From Paenibacillus tyrphae (lineage in GTDB: Bacteria > Bacillota > Bacilli > Paenibacillales > NBRC-103111): a DNA stretch of 64,000 nt. Shown one piece after another: positions 31,878-41,386 of this stretch. The stretch covers positions 62,001 to 126,000 of the forward strand of contig NZ_JAMZAW010000005.1 of NCBI RefSeq assembly GCF_024158745.1, written 5' to 3'. The position numbers were made by a program, and so were the translations under genes. The notes under the pieces were generated by a model that searched no databases, had not been told where the DNA came from, and worked only from the letters and a program-made list of their open reading frames with translations. How positions within the stretch are numbered: the stretch's first letter is position 1; every line of letters begins with the position of its first letter.

Positions 31878-33323
31878 TTAATTTAATTTATACAGATTCC
31901 ACTTTTGAGCGTTCGAACCATTATCGTCCCAAATTTGAACGTTCGTGCCATTCGCGGTCCCGCCGGCATTTACATCCAGTGCTCTGCCACTATTGCTGTC
32001 GATTAATTTGTAGGCGCCGCCTACATCTACAATGCGCCACTTCTGATTGGCGCCGCCGCCGTAATTCCATATTTGGGCATTCGCACCATTCCAACTCCCG
32101 GCCGCATCCAAAGCTTTATTGGTATATTCTTTAACCGCTTTATACAGTCCGCCACCTACATCGGTAATCACCCATCGCTGAGCGCCAGAGCCGTTATCTT
32201 CCCAGATCTGTACATTCGCACCGTCATCGTTACTGCCAGCGGCTACATCCAGAGCTTTCCCGCTCCCAACATTAATCAGTTTGTAGGTTTTGCCGGAAAT
32301 GATGCCGTCGCCGGGCGGTGCTGGGTTCATTTTACTTTTGACAAACTTGCCGGAGGGCGATAATTGCGCATCGGACCATCCTCCGTACGGACTTGCGCCA
32401 GGCAGTAGGGCAGCAGAGGCTTCAGCTTTATCGCATAACGACCAGTTGATCCAGCTTAAGTTTCGGCTATCCATAAAGTCAATCCATTGCTGCGACTCCG
32501 GAAGGAAAGGGCCGCCATCGCCGGAAGCGTCACTCGTTCCCCACTCTGTAACGAACACGGCTATACCTTTGCTTCTCGCATAGTCTATGCGGTCTCTCAG
32601 CCATTGACCGTGAGTACCGGCATAGAAATGCACGGTATACATAACGTTATTGTAAGAGAGCGGATTGTCCGCCGCATGGTGCACATCCTGACTCCATGTT
32701 CCGGTTCCAACGATAATGGTGCTGTCCGGATCAATGGAGCGGATGACCGGGATGACTTCCTCCGCATAAGGCTTTATACTGCCATTCCACGTGACGTTAC
32801 TTCCATTCGGCTCGTTGCAGATTTCATAAATCACGTTCGGGTAACTATGGTACAATGAGGCCATCTCCCGGAAAAAATCTTTTGCTTCTTGTTTATAGAC
32901 GTTCGGATCTCTTTCTTCCAGTACATGCCAGTCGATGATGACATAGATGCCAAGATCAATCGCGGCTTGAACGGCCTCTTTCACCTTGTTTTTTTGCAGC
33001 GAAGGATTTTTAATATAACCGTCTTGACCACCCGTATAGAGCGCCGCACGAAATACGTTGATTCCCCAATTGTCTCTCAACCATTTGATGCTGTCTTTGT
33101 TCACAAACTGTCCAAACCACTGCAGCCCATGGGAACTCATCCCCTTTAATCGGACGGCCTGTCCCGCCCGGTTCACCAACTGGCTTCCGGAAACGCTCAG
33201 TTGACCGTTTTGGGCGACGATCGTACTTGCTTCGGCCGTTGCCGCGCTTGCCGGAACGAAATTCACGTACAGCATGACAGCGACAAGAAATGCGCATAGC
33301 AACGAAACCATTCTTTTCAGCAT
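31878..33323 (-). CDS. Secreted GH5 endoglucanase with ricin-type lectin domain
   Basis: Extracellular cellulase, 481 aa. A signal peptide (residues 1 to about 28, ending PASAA) precedes a GH5 (subfamily 2-like) domain at about 40-330. The acid/base Glu is in YEICNEPNG (about 167-175) and the nucleophile Glu in [10 protein letters not shown] (about 257-266). A linker PAPPGDG leads to a C-terminal beta-trefoil of three repeats, each with ALDV or ALDA and QIW(D/E/N) motifs ([29 protein letters not shown]), a ricin-B-like sugar-binding module. ATG 33323 follows GAGGAGG. A cre-like site in the divergent promoter region suggests carbon catabolite repression. It sits beside a sugar importer and an expansin. 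Confidence 0.95.
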   Translation of the reverse strand: MLKRMVSLLCAFLVAVMLYVNFVPASAATAEASTIVAQNGQLSVSGSQLVNRAGQAVRLKGMSSHGLQWFGQFVNKDSIKWLRDNWGINVFRAALYTGGQDGYIKNPSLQKNKVKEAVQAAIDLGIYVIIDWHVLEERDPNVYKQEAKDFFREMASLYHSYPNVIYEICNEPNGSNVTWNGSIKPYAEEVIPVIRSIDPDSTIIVGTGTWSQDVHHAADNPLSYNNVMYTVHFYAGTHGQWLRDRIDYARSKGIAVFVTEWGTSDASGDGGPFLPESQQWIDFMDSRNLSWINWSLCDKAEASAALLPGASPYGGWSDAQLSPSGKFVKSKMNPAPPGDGIISGKTYKLINVGSGKALDVAAGSNDDGANVQIWEDNGSGAQRWVITDVGGGLYKAVKEYTNKALDAAGSWNGANAQIWNYGGGANQKWRIVDVGGAYKLIDSNSGRALDVNAGGTANGTNVQIWDDNGSNAQKWNLYKLN

Positions 33324-33444
33324 ATTAACATTACCTCCTCATCATTTTTTCTCTCCTTGTTGTCGTGCGGCTGGTCAAAGTACCTCCCTCCCTTAAATTT
33401 GTTTTTATTTTACCGACTCGGCAAGAGGACATCTATCCATGGCG

Positions 33445-33458
33445 TGATATCGTTGACA
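33445..33458. promoter_or_regulatory. Candidate cre (CcpA) site
   Basis: TGATATCGTTGACA matches TGWAANCGNTNWCA with one mismatch. It lies between the divergent cellulase and yesM-like genes and could repress either when preferred sugars are present. Confidence 0.5.
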
Positions 33459-33492
33459 CTTTCATGACTTGTTTCCAAACGACCACGCATAA

Positions 33493-33536
33493 TTGGGCAA
33501 AAAAGTAACAAAAGTGTTAAGCTTACATTGAAAATG
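33493..33536 (+). repeat. Shared promoter-region element, copy A (before the yesM-like gene)
   Basis: 44-bp stretch starting TTGGGCAAAAAAGTAACA and containing GTGTTAAGCTTACA. A second copy with about 82 percent identity lies at 42380-42424, upstream of the orphan NRPS. It lies 72-115 bp before the histidine kinase start. Confidence 0.6.
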
Positions 33537-33607
33537 CTAGAGCGAAAACCTTACGAATTGTATAATATCGGTATAAAAACTGTTCCGTCATGCTGAGGTG
33601 TCATACC

Positions 33608-35368
33608 ATGAACTTCAAAAATTCCGTCAAATTCAAAGTTGTAAGCGGATTCATTTTGGTTGTGGCTCCGCTTGTATTTTTTCTTTTTTACAATAACGTG
33701 TATTCGATAAATGTAGTTCGCGATCAAGTTTCCATGAATTACAGCAAAATGCTCGCTCATTATGTAAGTGTTACCGATAATGCGTTGAAGGAATTCGAGT
33801 ACTATTTCTACCGCATGGAGAGCGACCCGGATATTGTTTCGATGCAGGCTTATAAATCCTTTAAGGACGACTACATTTTGGCCAAACAAAAAGTGTACAA
33901 CAAACTTATCCAGGACATCGGATATTACAGCTTGATCAACACTTTTTTCGTTTACGCCAAGTCCAATGATGATCTGCTCATCGTTACGCAGGAGAACGGG
34001 CGTTTCCACGAACGCTATGAAACGGTGCAGAAATATGTTTCGCAAGCCTTAAGTTCGAGTCGAACGGCGCCTCATCAGGGCAGCTGGAGACTAATCGAAT
34101 CGAAAGATTCTTATTTCGTAGCACAGATGAAAGATTTAGGTTCCGATATGTATGCAGGCTGTCTTATAGATTTGAACAGCTTGGCGAAGCCGCTTGGCAC
34201 GTGGGATGTGGGGGAAGGCGGCGGAACGGTCATCGTTACGGACGACGGACAACCGTTGACGAGCCATGCTTTGCCGATTCAAACTTATGCTGTGATTGAA
34301 AGCCAGCTTACCCCCGATCACCAGGTATATCAAACCGTACGAGACGACACGAATAACAAGAAATACTTGGTGGTCGGAAGATCGTCACAGTATGCGAGTA
34401 TTCGTTACCTGGTTGTAGTAGCTGAGACGAACATTTTGCAGAATCTGCCTTATTTGCAAAAGGCCATTTATGTTCTCCCCTTAGGAGTTGCCTTGGTACT
34501 TGCGTTATATCTTGCTTTCCTGCAAAAAATTTTTTTTAAGCCGATGGCTCAGCTCATTCAGGGGATGAGAAAAATCGGCCGTGGTCAATTCGATGTCCGT
34601 CTGAATGAAAGCCACTCCACCGAATTTGCGTACCTGATGTCGACGTTTAACGATATGGCTAGGCAAATTGAGCATTTGAAAATTTCCGTATACGAAGAAA
34701 AAATAAGGGTGCAGCAAGCCGAGTTCAAACATCTTCAGGTGCAAATCAATCCCCACTTTTACATGAATTGCTTGAATATCATCTACAATCTAGCCGCCTT
34801 AAAAGACCACAAATCCGTGCAAAAAATGTCGCTTCATTTGGCCGACTATTTCCGCAATCTCATACGCACCAACCGCACGTCCATATCGCTAGGAGACGAA
34901 CTTCAGCACATTTTCAATTACTTGGAAATCCAGGTCATGAGATATCCCGACAATTTGACGTTTGCCATACGAGTCGAAGAAGCGTATCGTCAGTATCCGT
35001 TGCCGCCGTTGACCGTGCAGCCGTTTGTGGAAAATGCGGTGATTCACGGCTACCGAATGGATCAAGACCGGTTTTATGTGGAAATCGAAGCGCTCCCCGA
35101 CCCGGATGACCCGGAACATTACTTTATTGTCACGGTTTCCGACAACGGGAAAGGATTTGCGCCAGAGATGCTGCATGAGTTGAATTCCGGGTGCTATGCG
35201 GAGAAATCCGGAGAGGAGCATTTGGGGATTTGGAACGTGATGCGCCGGCTTGGAATGAGCTCCGGGGCGGTCAAAATCCATTTTGCAAACCGGGAGCACA
35301 TGGGGGCTGAAATTAAAATTCGCTTTCCTCTTCAACATTTTGGACATGGAGATGATTCGGGTGTTTAA
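33608..35368 (+). CDS. YesM-like sensor histidine kinase
   Basis: Membrane histidine kinase of the LytS/YesM type, 586 aa. Two membrane helices (about residues 12-32 and 284-304) enclose an extracellular sensor domain. A HAMP-like region follows (GMRKIGRGQFDVRL), then the phospho-acceptor helix VQINPHFYMNCLNIIYNLAA with the conserved His (about residue 386), and an ATPase domain with VQPFVENAVIHGY and VSDNGKGF. ATG 33608 has GAGGTG upstream. The 3' end overlaps the response regulator gene by 8 bp. The pair probably senses a plant-derived oligosaccharide and induces the transporter operon downstream; this is inference from position. Confidence 0.93.
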   Translation: MNFKNSVKFKVVSGFILVVAPLVFFLFYNNVYSINVVRDQVSMNYSKMLAHYVSVTDNALKEFEYYFYRMESDPDIVSMQAYKSFKDDYILAKQKVYNKLIQDIGYYSLINTFFVYAKSNDDLLIVTQENGRFHERYETVQKYVSQALSSSRTAPHQGSWRLIESKDSYFVAQMKDLGSDMYAGCLIDLNSLAKPLGTWDVGEGGGTVIVTDDGQPLTSHALPIQTYAVIESQLTPDHQVYQTVRDDTNNKKYLVVGRSSQYASIRYLVVVAETNILQNLPYLQKAIYVLPLGVALVLALYLAFLQKIFFKPMAQLIQGMRKIGRGQFDVRLNESHSTEFAYLMSTFNDMARQIEHLKISVYEEKIRVQQAEFKHLQVQINPHFYMNCLNIIYNLAALKDHKSVQKMSLHLADYFRNLIRTNRTSISLGDELQHIFNYLEIQVMRYPDNLTFAIRVEEAYRQYPLPPLTVQPFVENAVIHGYRMDQDRFYVEIEALPDPDDPEHYFIVTVSDNGKGFAPEMLHELNSGCYAEKSGEEHLGIWNVMRRLGMSSGAVKIHFANREHMGAEIKIRFPLQHFGHGDDSGV

Positions 35369-36971
35369 CTTACTTGTCGTGGATGACGAGAAATTCGCTG
35401 TAAAAGGCATCACGCAAGGGATCGATTGGTCCGATCTGCCCATCGGGCAAATTTTTGAGGCTTACTGTGCGGAAGAAGCCAAGCATATATTGACGGCCTG
35501 CCCTATTGACGTATTAATTTCCGACATAGAAATGCCTGATGCCAACGGCTTGAAGTTGCAGGAATGGGTTAAGGAGCAATCTCCCTTTACAGAAACCGTT
35601 TTTTTGACAGGCCACGCCAATTTCGATTATGCGCAGAAAGCGATCCAGCTTGGAAGCTTTAATTACTTGTTAAAGCCTGTGGATCATAGTCAATTGAAGG
35701 AAATCGTCGCTAAGGCGATTCATCAAATTCAATCGGAGCGGGAGCTGCTGGATTTCAATAAAACGTACGAAACCTATTACAAGCATTGGTTAAATCAACT
35801 GCCTATTCTTGTAGAGCGGTTTTGGCAAGATGTGTTGGCCGGCAAAATCCCCTTGACGCAAGAACGGCTGCAGGCGGCGTTCGAGATGTACGGCATTCCG
35901 CTGAACGCACAAAGCCTGGTGATTCCCGTTCTGATCAGCGTGGAACAATGGAAGGAAGATTTGAACGCAAGAGACGAGGAAATCATGGGTTACGCTTTGC
36001 GCAAAGCGGGTGCGGAAATGATTCTTCAAGAGCATTCCGGTTGCGTCATACTGGATCAAAATGGTTTTCATCTGGTGCTCCACTATGTGCAAGATAGCAC
36101 TCCTGTTCCCATGGAATTGGGCGCGAGGTGTTGCGACTACATTCAGGCCTGCAACCGGTTCTTTCACTGCAGCTTATCGTGTTATATCGGGGAAAAGACG
36201 CCTGTTACCGAAATCAATCAGGTGGTGGGCACTCTGCTTAGAATGGAACGGGATAATGTGGTCAAGATCAATTGCGTGCTGCATCAGCTTCGCGACGAAT
36301 TACCTGGGAGTCTCTTGCCGGCGGCTCCTTCAATCACCGACTGGTTTTTACTGTATGAGCTTGGCAAACTGGACGAGCTGCTTCTGCGCATTGATGAACT
36401 TACAGATCGGATGCAGCAAGGCGCGGCGCGTTCGGAAACCTTGCAAGCTTTGTGTTACGGTCTAATTCATATGGTATATCATGTGGGTCATAAGAAGGGC
36501 TTGTCGGTTCAGAATATGTTCCCTCATGACGAACTGCAGGATATTGCCGCCGCTACCCGGTCGCTCAATCAACTTCGCAGTTGGGCGATTCGGGTTATAT
36601 CGACCGGCATCGAGTATATGAGCAGGCATCATCAGGATATTTCCGCTGTCGTCGCTAAAGTCCAGAAATATATGAACGATCATCTGCATGAGGAAGTGAG
36701 CAGGGACGATATTGCACATTTCGTCCACTTGAACCCGGCTTATTTGTCCCGTCTCTTTAAGAAGGAAACGGGGCTATCGCTATCTGAATATATGCTCAAG
36801 ATCAGAATGGACAAAGCGCAGAAGCTGCTCATCGAATCGGATCGTAAAATCAGCAGCGTAGCGGAAGTTATCGGTTACAGCCACTTCTCGCATTTTGCCA
36901 AAATGTTCAAGAGGGTCACCGGCATTTCCCCGCAAGAATACCGAAAAAAATTCCAAACCAACAAGTCATAA
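35361..36971 (+). CDS. YesN-like response regulator, AraC type
   Basis: Two-component response regulator, 536 aa. The receiver domain begins FNLLVVDDEKFAVKGI; the phospho-acceptor Asp lies in DVLISDIEMPDANGL (about residue 55) and the conserved Lys in YLLKPVD (about 104). A long middle region is followed by a C-terminal AraC HTH pair (about residues 435-530): DIAHFVHLNPAYLSRLFKKE and then KISSVAEVIGYSHFSHFAKM. I choose GTG 35361, since GGAG lies 9 nt before and YesN proteins commonly start with the receiver strand; ATG 35346 and 35352 are alternatives. It overlaps the kinase gene. Confidence 0.93.
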   Translation: MFNLLVVDDEKFAVKGITQGIDWSDLPIGQIFEAYCAEEAKHILTACPIDVLISDIEMPDANGLKLQEWVKEQSPFTETVFLTGHANFDYAQKAIQLGSFNYLLKPVDHSQLKEIVAKAIHQIQSERELLDFNKTYETYYKHWLNQLPILVERFWQDVLAGKIPLTQERLQAAFEMYGIPLNAQSLVIPVLISVEQWKEDLNARDEEIMGYALRKAGAEMILQEHSGCVILDQNGFHLVLHYVQDSTPVPMELGARCCDYIQACNRFFHCSLSCYIGEKTPVTEINQVVGTLLRMERDNVVKINCVLHQLRDELPGSLLPAAPSITDWFLLYELGKLDELLLRIDELTDRMQQGAARSETLQALCYGLIHMVYHVGHKKGLSVQNMFPHDELQDIAAATRSLNQLRSWAIRVISTGIEYMSRHHQDISAVVAKVQKYMNDHLHEEVSRDDIAHFVHLNPAYLSRLFKKETGLSLSEYMLKIRMDKAQKLLIESDRKISSVAEVIGYSHFSHFAKMFKRVTGISPQEYRKKFQTNKS

Positions 36972-37061
36972 TGATGCTCAAAAAGCTACATATCGGATAG
37001 ACCTGAATATTACATATCTGTGATAATAAGTAGCAACTAACCGACTAGGGGGGACAGAACC

Positions 37062-37118
37062 ATGAGCAATGATATGAGCAATTCGGCCAAGAGGAGGGCA
37101 TGTTTGGACAATGCCTGA
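37062..37118 (+). CDS. Short frame preceding the permease gene (leader or broken N-terminus)
   Basis: ATG 37062 follows TAGGGGGGAC, a better ribosome site than that of the permease start at 37111. It reads 18 codons (MSNDMSNSAKRRACLDNA) and stops at TGA 37116-37118, overlapping the permease start in the next register. The text looks like the natural cytoplasmic N-terminus of such permeases, with a one-base slip just before ESIPAF. Either a frameshift shortened the permease, or the short frame is a coupled leader peptide. Confidence 0.35.
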   Translation: MSNDMSNSAKRRACLDNA

Positions 37119-38040
37119 ATCGATTCCCGCGTTTTGTAAGACAGTCCGCGCCTATTGGGTTTTCTATCTCATGATGCTGCCCGCGGGTCTTGTTCTGATT
37201 GTGAACAACTATATTCCAATGTTCGGCGTGATCATCGCTTTCAAGAACATTAACTACGCCAAAGGGATTCTTCAAAGCCCATGGATTGGCTTTCAAAATT
37301 TCAAGTTTTTATTTTCCACAGAAGCCGCTTGGATCATTACCCGAAATACAATCTGTTATAACGCCGTATTTATTGTTCTGAATCTCCTTATTGCCGTAGC
37401 ATTCGCTAATATGTTCAACGAAATGCGCAGCAGGTTTCTGTCCAAATTCCATCAGAGCACGATGTTCCTTCCGTTTTTCTTGTCTATGATCGTTGTGAGC
37501 TATTTGGTTTATGCTTTTCTTGGGCAAGACCACGGTTTCTTGAACACGGTCATTTTTCCAAAATTGGGAATTGAATCAATCGAGTGGTATTCTGAGCCGA
37601 AATACTGGCCCTTGATTTTACCGATTGTAAACGTTTGGAAAAACATCGGCTATTATACGGTAATCTACATGGCGGCCATGCTGGGAATTGACAACGAATA
37701 CTACGAAGCCGCGCTGATTGACGGCGCCTCTAAGTGGCAGCAGATCAAAAAAATTACGATTCCTCTCATTGCACCTGCTATGATCGTCATGACCTTATTA
37801 CAAATCGGAAAAATTTTTTATGCCGACTTCGGATTGTTCTTTCAAGTTACACGGAACGCGGGGGCACTCTATCCTTCGACACAGGTCATTGATACCTACG
37901 TCTATCAAACATTTTTGTCCATGGGGGATATCGGGATGTCATCTGCAGCGGGGTTATTTCAATCGGTCATAGGATTTATTCTGGTCCTTGGTTCTAACCT
38001 GATTGTACGACGGATCAGCAAAGAGAATGCATTATTTTAA
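37111..38040 (+). CDS. Oligosaccharide ABC permease (LplB/UgpA-type)
   Basis: Inner-membrane component of a carbohydrate ABC importer, 309 aa with about six membrane helices. The EAA loop that contacts the ATPase reads YYEAALIDGASKWQQIKKIT (about residues 196-215), typical of LplB-like permeases regulated by YesMN. It starts at ATG 37111, about 13 nt after GAGGAGGG; see the preceding short frame for a possible longer N-terminus. The next gene encodes the second permease 15 bp downstream. No ATPase gene is present: these systems usually share an MsmX-type ATPase encoded elsewhere. Confidence 0.93.
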   Translation: MPESIPAFCKTVRAYWVFYLMMLPAGLVLIVNNYIPMFGVIIAFKNINYAKGILQSPWIGFQNFKFLFSTEAAWIITRNTICYNAVFIVLNLLIAVAFANMFNEMRSRFLSKFHQSTMFLPFFLSMIVVSYLVYAFLGQDHGFLNTVIFPKLGIESIEWYSEPKYWPLILPIVNVWKNIGYYTVIYMAAMLGIDNEYYEAALIDGASKWQQIKKITIPLIAPAMIVMTLLQIGKIFYADFGLFFQVTRNAGALYPSTQVIDTYVYQTFLSMGDIGMSSAAGLFQSVIGFILVLGSNLIVRRISKENALF

Positions 38041-38055
38041 GAAGGGTGATTTTGG

Positions 38056-38961
38056 GTGAACAGGCGTAGGCCAAATGACATTTCAAACACCGCTAACATT
38101 ATAATTAATCTGTTTTTCTGGTTTCATACGGCAGTATGCATTTTGCCGCTTCTGCTCGTGATCATCGTGTCATTCTCCGACGAGAAGGCTGTGTTAATAA
38201 ACGGTTATAATTTTATACCGGAATCATTCAGTCTTTCGGCGTATCAATTTTTGTTCAAGGACTGGGAACAAATTTTGCGGTCGTTTGGAGTTTCCATCTT
38301 TGTTACGGCAGTCGGGACGATCATCAGCGTGATCATCATGGCGATGTACGCTTACCCGATTTCACGCAACGATTTTCCGCACAAAAACGTATTCTCTTTC
38401 TTTATGTTTTTCACGATGCTGTTTAATGGCGGACTTGTTCCCTGGTATTTGGTCTATACCCAAATGCTGAATCTGAAAAATACGTTGACCGCTCTGATTT
38501 TTCCATTGCTGGTATCCGCGTTTTTTGTGCTGATGCTGCGAACGTTCTTTTCCAACACGATACCGCCGGCGCTGATGGAGTCGGCTAAAATTGACGGAGC
38601 CGGCGAGTTTCGAGTATTTGTGCAAATCATTTTGCCGCTTTCTTTACCCGTCCTCGCTACCGTTGCCTTGTTTCAGACTTTAAATTACTGGAACGATTGG
38701 TTTACGAGCCTGGTCTTTATAACCGGCAGTAAAAATGTCAATCTGCAGTATTTAATGTATAAAACCATGCTCGATATCCAATTCCTAAACTCTAACACGC
38801 AAGCCCTGCACGCGATCAATCAATCGGGAGCTCTTCAGCTTCCAACGGAGACCGTGCGCATGGCAATGGCGGTGTTAGGCATCGGCCCCATTGTGTTCGC
38901 GTACCCCTTTTTCCAAAAATATTTTGTCAAAGGGTTGACGGTAGGTGCTGTAAAAGGGTGA
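38056..38961 (+). CDS. Oligosaccharide ABC permease (LplC/UgpE-type)
   Basis: Second membrane subunit, 301 aa, six helices, with the EAA loop ALMESAKIDGAGEFRVFVQI (about residues 174-193). GTG 38056 follows GAAGGGTG at a suitable distance. It forms a heterodimeric channel with the upstream permease and receives sugar from the lipoprotein encoded next. The three genes are co-oriented with yesMN and the expansin. Confidence 0.94.
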   Translation: MNRRRPNDISNTANIIINLFFWFHTAVCILPLLLVIIVSFSDEKAVLINGYNFIPESFSLSAYQFLFKDWEQILRSFGVSIFVTAVGTIISVIIMAMYAYPISRNDFPHKNVFSFFMFFTMLFNGGLVPWYLVYTQMLNLKNTLTALIFPLLVSAFFVLMLRTFFSNTIPPALMESAKIDGAGEFRVFVQIILPLSLPVLATVALFQTLNYWNDWFTSLVFITGSKNVNLQYLMYKTMLDIQFLNSNTQALHAINQSGALQLPTETVRMAMAVLGIGPIVFAYPFFQKYFVKGLTVGAVKG

Positions 38962-39006
38962 GCGGTGCTGGCCTAAAGCAATTTAGCTAAACGGAGGTTT
39001 TATTCC

Positions 39007-40557
39007 ATGAAAGCATGGCGAAGAAACGTTCTTGGGTTATTCGCGTTCTTCTTATTTTTCACTTTAACCCTGACCGGATGCAGCGGTGATAAAGGCAGTA
39101 TGAATGAGGCCGGCAGCCCTTCGAAAGGCGACAGTCAATCCGCGATGGGCCAGAAGCCATATAAATTGAAAATGGTGTACCCGGGAAGCCCTCAACCGGA
39201 TCAAGCCAAAGTCGAAGAGGCCTTGAACAAAATTTTGCAGTCCAAAATAAATGCTTCGATCGAACTGATGCCGATCGACTGGGGACAATGGGATAACAAA
39301 TCCAATCTGATGATTGCGTCCCGCGAAAAGTTTGACATCCTGTTTACCGCCCAGTGGAACGGGCATGCCGTCAATGTGTCCAAGGGCGCGTTTCTCCCGC
39401 TGAATGACGACGGACTCGACAACTATGGAAATTTGCTAAAAAAGTACGGCCAAGGCGTTCTCGACACCTTAAGTCCCATGTTCCTGGAAGGAGCGAAAAT
39501 TAACGGTAAAAATTACGCCGTGCCGACAAATAAGGAATTAGCTGCTCAGGGCGGAGTCATATATCGTTCCGATATTGCCAAAGAGATGGGCCTGGATATG
39601 ACCCGCGTCAAGACAATTCAGGATCTTGAGCCTATTTTATATGCCGTCAAGGAGAAAAGGCCCGATATGATTCCGCTGTTTCTGAGACAAGGAGATACGT
39701 TCAACGCGCATTACTTTGCCCAAACCGACGCTCTTGGCGACGCTACCATTCCCTGCGTCATACTGAAGGATCAGGACAGTACGAAGGTAGTGAAAACAAG
39801 CGAGCTTGATCGGTATAAAGAAACCTTGAAAATGACGCGTGATTATATGAAAAAAGGCTTCATCAACAAAGATGCGGCCACGACTTCGCTTGGCACCGGA
39901 GACGCTTTAAAGGCAGGGAACGTGTTTATGATCGTTTCTCCTTTAAAACCGGGGAAAGATGCCGAGATGGCCAACGGGATTAACCTGCAGGGGAAGCTGA
40001 AGCAAATCGAAATGACGGCCAAAACCGTATCGACAGGAGAAACCGCAGGCTCTATGCTGGGAATTTCGACCACGTCGGACGATCCGGTGCGGGCCATGAT
40101 GTTCATCAACTTGCTGCATACGGACAAAGAGTTGAACAATCTGCTCAACTTTGGAATCGAAGGCGTGCATTACCGGAAAGTTTCCGACAATACGATCAAG
40201 GCGACGGACGCCACAAAGAATTACAGCCCCGGGGCTTCGTGGATGTTTGGCAATCAGTTCCTAAACTATATCTGGGATACCGAAGATCCGCAAAAATGGG
40301 ATAAATTCAAAGAATTCAACAAGGATGCAAAAAAATCCCCCGGCCTTGGTTTCACCTTTAATGCCGAGCCCGTTAAAACGGAAGTTGCGGCGCTCGTGAA
40401 TGTCGGCAAAGAGTACGACCCCGCTCTCGATACGGGTTCCGTAGATCCTGAAAAAACGCTTCCGAAATATACGGAGAAGCTGAAAGCGGCCGGTTTAGAC
40501 AAAATACAGGCCGAAAAGCAAAAACAGCTCGATGCGTTCCTCGCAAGCAAGAAGTAA
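39007..40557 (+). CDS. Extracellular sugar-binding lipoprotein (LplA-like)
   Basis: Substrate-binding lipoprotein of the importer, 516 aa. Signal peptide with lipobox TLTGC (Cys at about residue 25). The mature part starts with a Ser/Gly linker and has the LplA-type extended fold: LKMVYPGSPQPDQAKVEEAL, DILFTAQWNGHAVNVSKGAF, then a C-terminal DUF3502-like part with GASWMFGNQFLNYIWDTEDP. ATG 39007 follows ACGGAGG. By position next to a cellulase and an expansin, beta-glucan or xyloglucan oligosaccharides are plausible ligands; the sequence alone does not decide. Confidence 0.93.
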   Translation: MKAWRRNVLGLFAFFLFFTLTLTGCSGDKGSMNEAGSPSKGDSQSAMGQKPYKLKMVYPGSPQPDQAKVEEALNKILQSKINASIELMPIDWGQWDNKSNLMIASREKFDILFTAQWNGHAVNVSKGAFLPLNDDGLDNYGNLLKKYGQGVLDTLSPMFLEGAKINGKNYAVPTNKELAAQGGVIYRSDIAKEMGLDMTRVKTIQDLEPILYAVKEKRPDMIPLFLRQGDTFNAHYFAQTDALGDATIPCVILKDQDSTKVVKTSELDRYKETLKMTRDYMKKGFINKDAATTSLGTGDALKAGNVFMIVSPLKPGKDAEMANGINLQGKLKQIEMTAKTVSTGETAGSMLGISTTSDDPVRAMMFINLLHTDKELNNLLNFGIEGVHYRKVSDNTIKATDATKNYSPGASWMFGNQFLNYIWDTEDPQKWDKFKEFNKDAKKSPGLGFTFNAEPVKTEVAALVNVGKEYDPALDTGSVDPEKTLPKYTEKLKAAGLDKIQAEKQKQLDAFLASKK

Positions 40558-40646
40558 TACTGTATTTTTGAACCTAAGAGGAGGTGAGGATAAACCGTCG
40601 GCCGCTCTTTTTAGCGTAACATATCATTGATGGGAGGTTTTTAGCT

Positions 40647-41354
40647 ATGCAGATGAGGAGAAAATCATGGCTGTCACTTACTATCGCTTTGGTATCCGCT
40701 TTGGTATTATCTACAGTTTCGGCTTTTGCCGGCTGGAATGATGTTCGCAGCTCCTATGCCACCTATACCGGTTCAGGGTATTCCGGCGGGGCCGCGCTGC
40801 TTGATCCGATTCCGCCCGATATGGAAATTACGGCATTGAACCCTACGGATTACAATTACAACGGCGTACAGGCCGCGCTCGCGGGCGCTTACTTAGAAGT
40901 GACAGGTCCCAAAGGGAAAACCGTCGTGTATGTAACAGACCTGTACCCGGAAGCGGCGCCGGGAGCGCTCGATATAAGCCCAAACGCATTTTCTAAAATC
41001 GGAGACATGAGCGCCGGTAAAATCAACATTCAGTGGAAGGTCGTCAAAGCTCCGATCTCCGGGAATTTTACGTACCGAATCAAAGAAGGCAGCAGCCAAT
41101 GGTGGGCGGCCATTCAAGTGAGAAATCACAAATATCCCGTAATGAGGTTCGAAGTTAACAAGAACGGTACTTGGATCGATCTGCCGAAAGCTCCCTACAA
41201 TCACTTTGTCAGCACGCAGCAATTGGGTACTCAACCGTTGAAGATCAGAATCACGGATATCCGGGGAATAAGCGTCATAGATACGATCCCCGGCCTTCCC
41301 GAGCATGGGTCTGGCTCCTATATGGTTCCCGGGAATGCCCAGTTTCCCGACTGA
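40647..41354 (+). CDS. yoaJ: Bacterial expansin (EXLX1/YoaJ-like)
   Basis: Secreted non-hydrolytic wall-loosening protein, 235 aa, same size as B. subtilis YoaJ. Signal peptide (about residues 1-28). Domain 1 is a double-psi barrel with TDYNYNGVQAALAGAYLEVT and the key acidic site YVTDLYPEAAPGALDISPNA, containing the Asp needed for wall loosening. Domain 2 is a CBM63-type cellulose-binding module with surface aromatics in GSSQWWAAIQVRNHKYPVMR. ATG 40647 (MQMRRKS) follows GGGAGG. It is last in the cell-wall block and probably helps the GH5 cellulase reach plant cellulose. Confidence 0.95.
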   Translation: MQMRRKSWLSLTIALVSALVLSTVSAFAGWNDVRSSYATYTGSGYSGGAALLDPIPPDMEITALNPTDYNYNGVQAALAGAYLEVTGPKGKTVVYVTDLYPEAAPGALDISPNAFSKIGDMSAGKINIQWKVVKAPISGNFTYRIKEGSSQWWAAIQVRNHKYPVMRFEVNKNGTWIDLPKAPYNHFVSTQQLGTQPLKIRITDIRGISVIDTIPGLPEHGSGSYMVPGNAQFPD

Positions 41355-41386
41355 CTTATCTTCATAGCTCCGAGACCCCAAGGACA

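Noticed and set aside
33010-33297. Minus-strand frame inside the cellulase gene
   Set aside because: Shifted register of the GH5 gene, which itself has clear catalytic motifs and a signal peptide.
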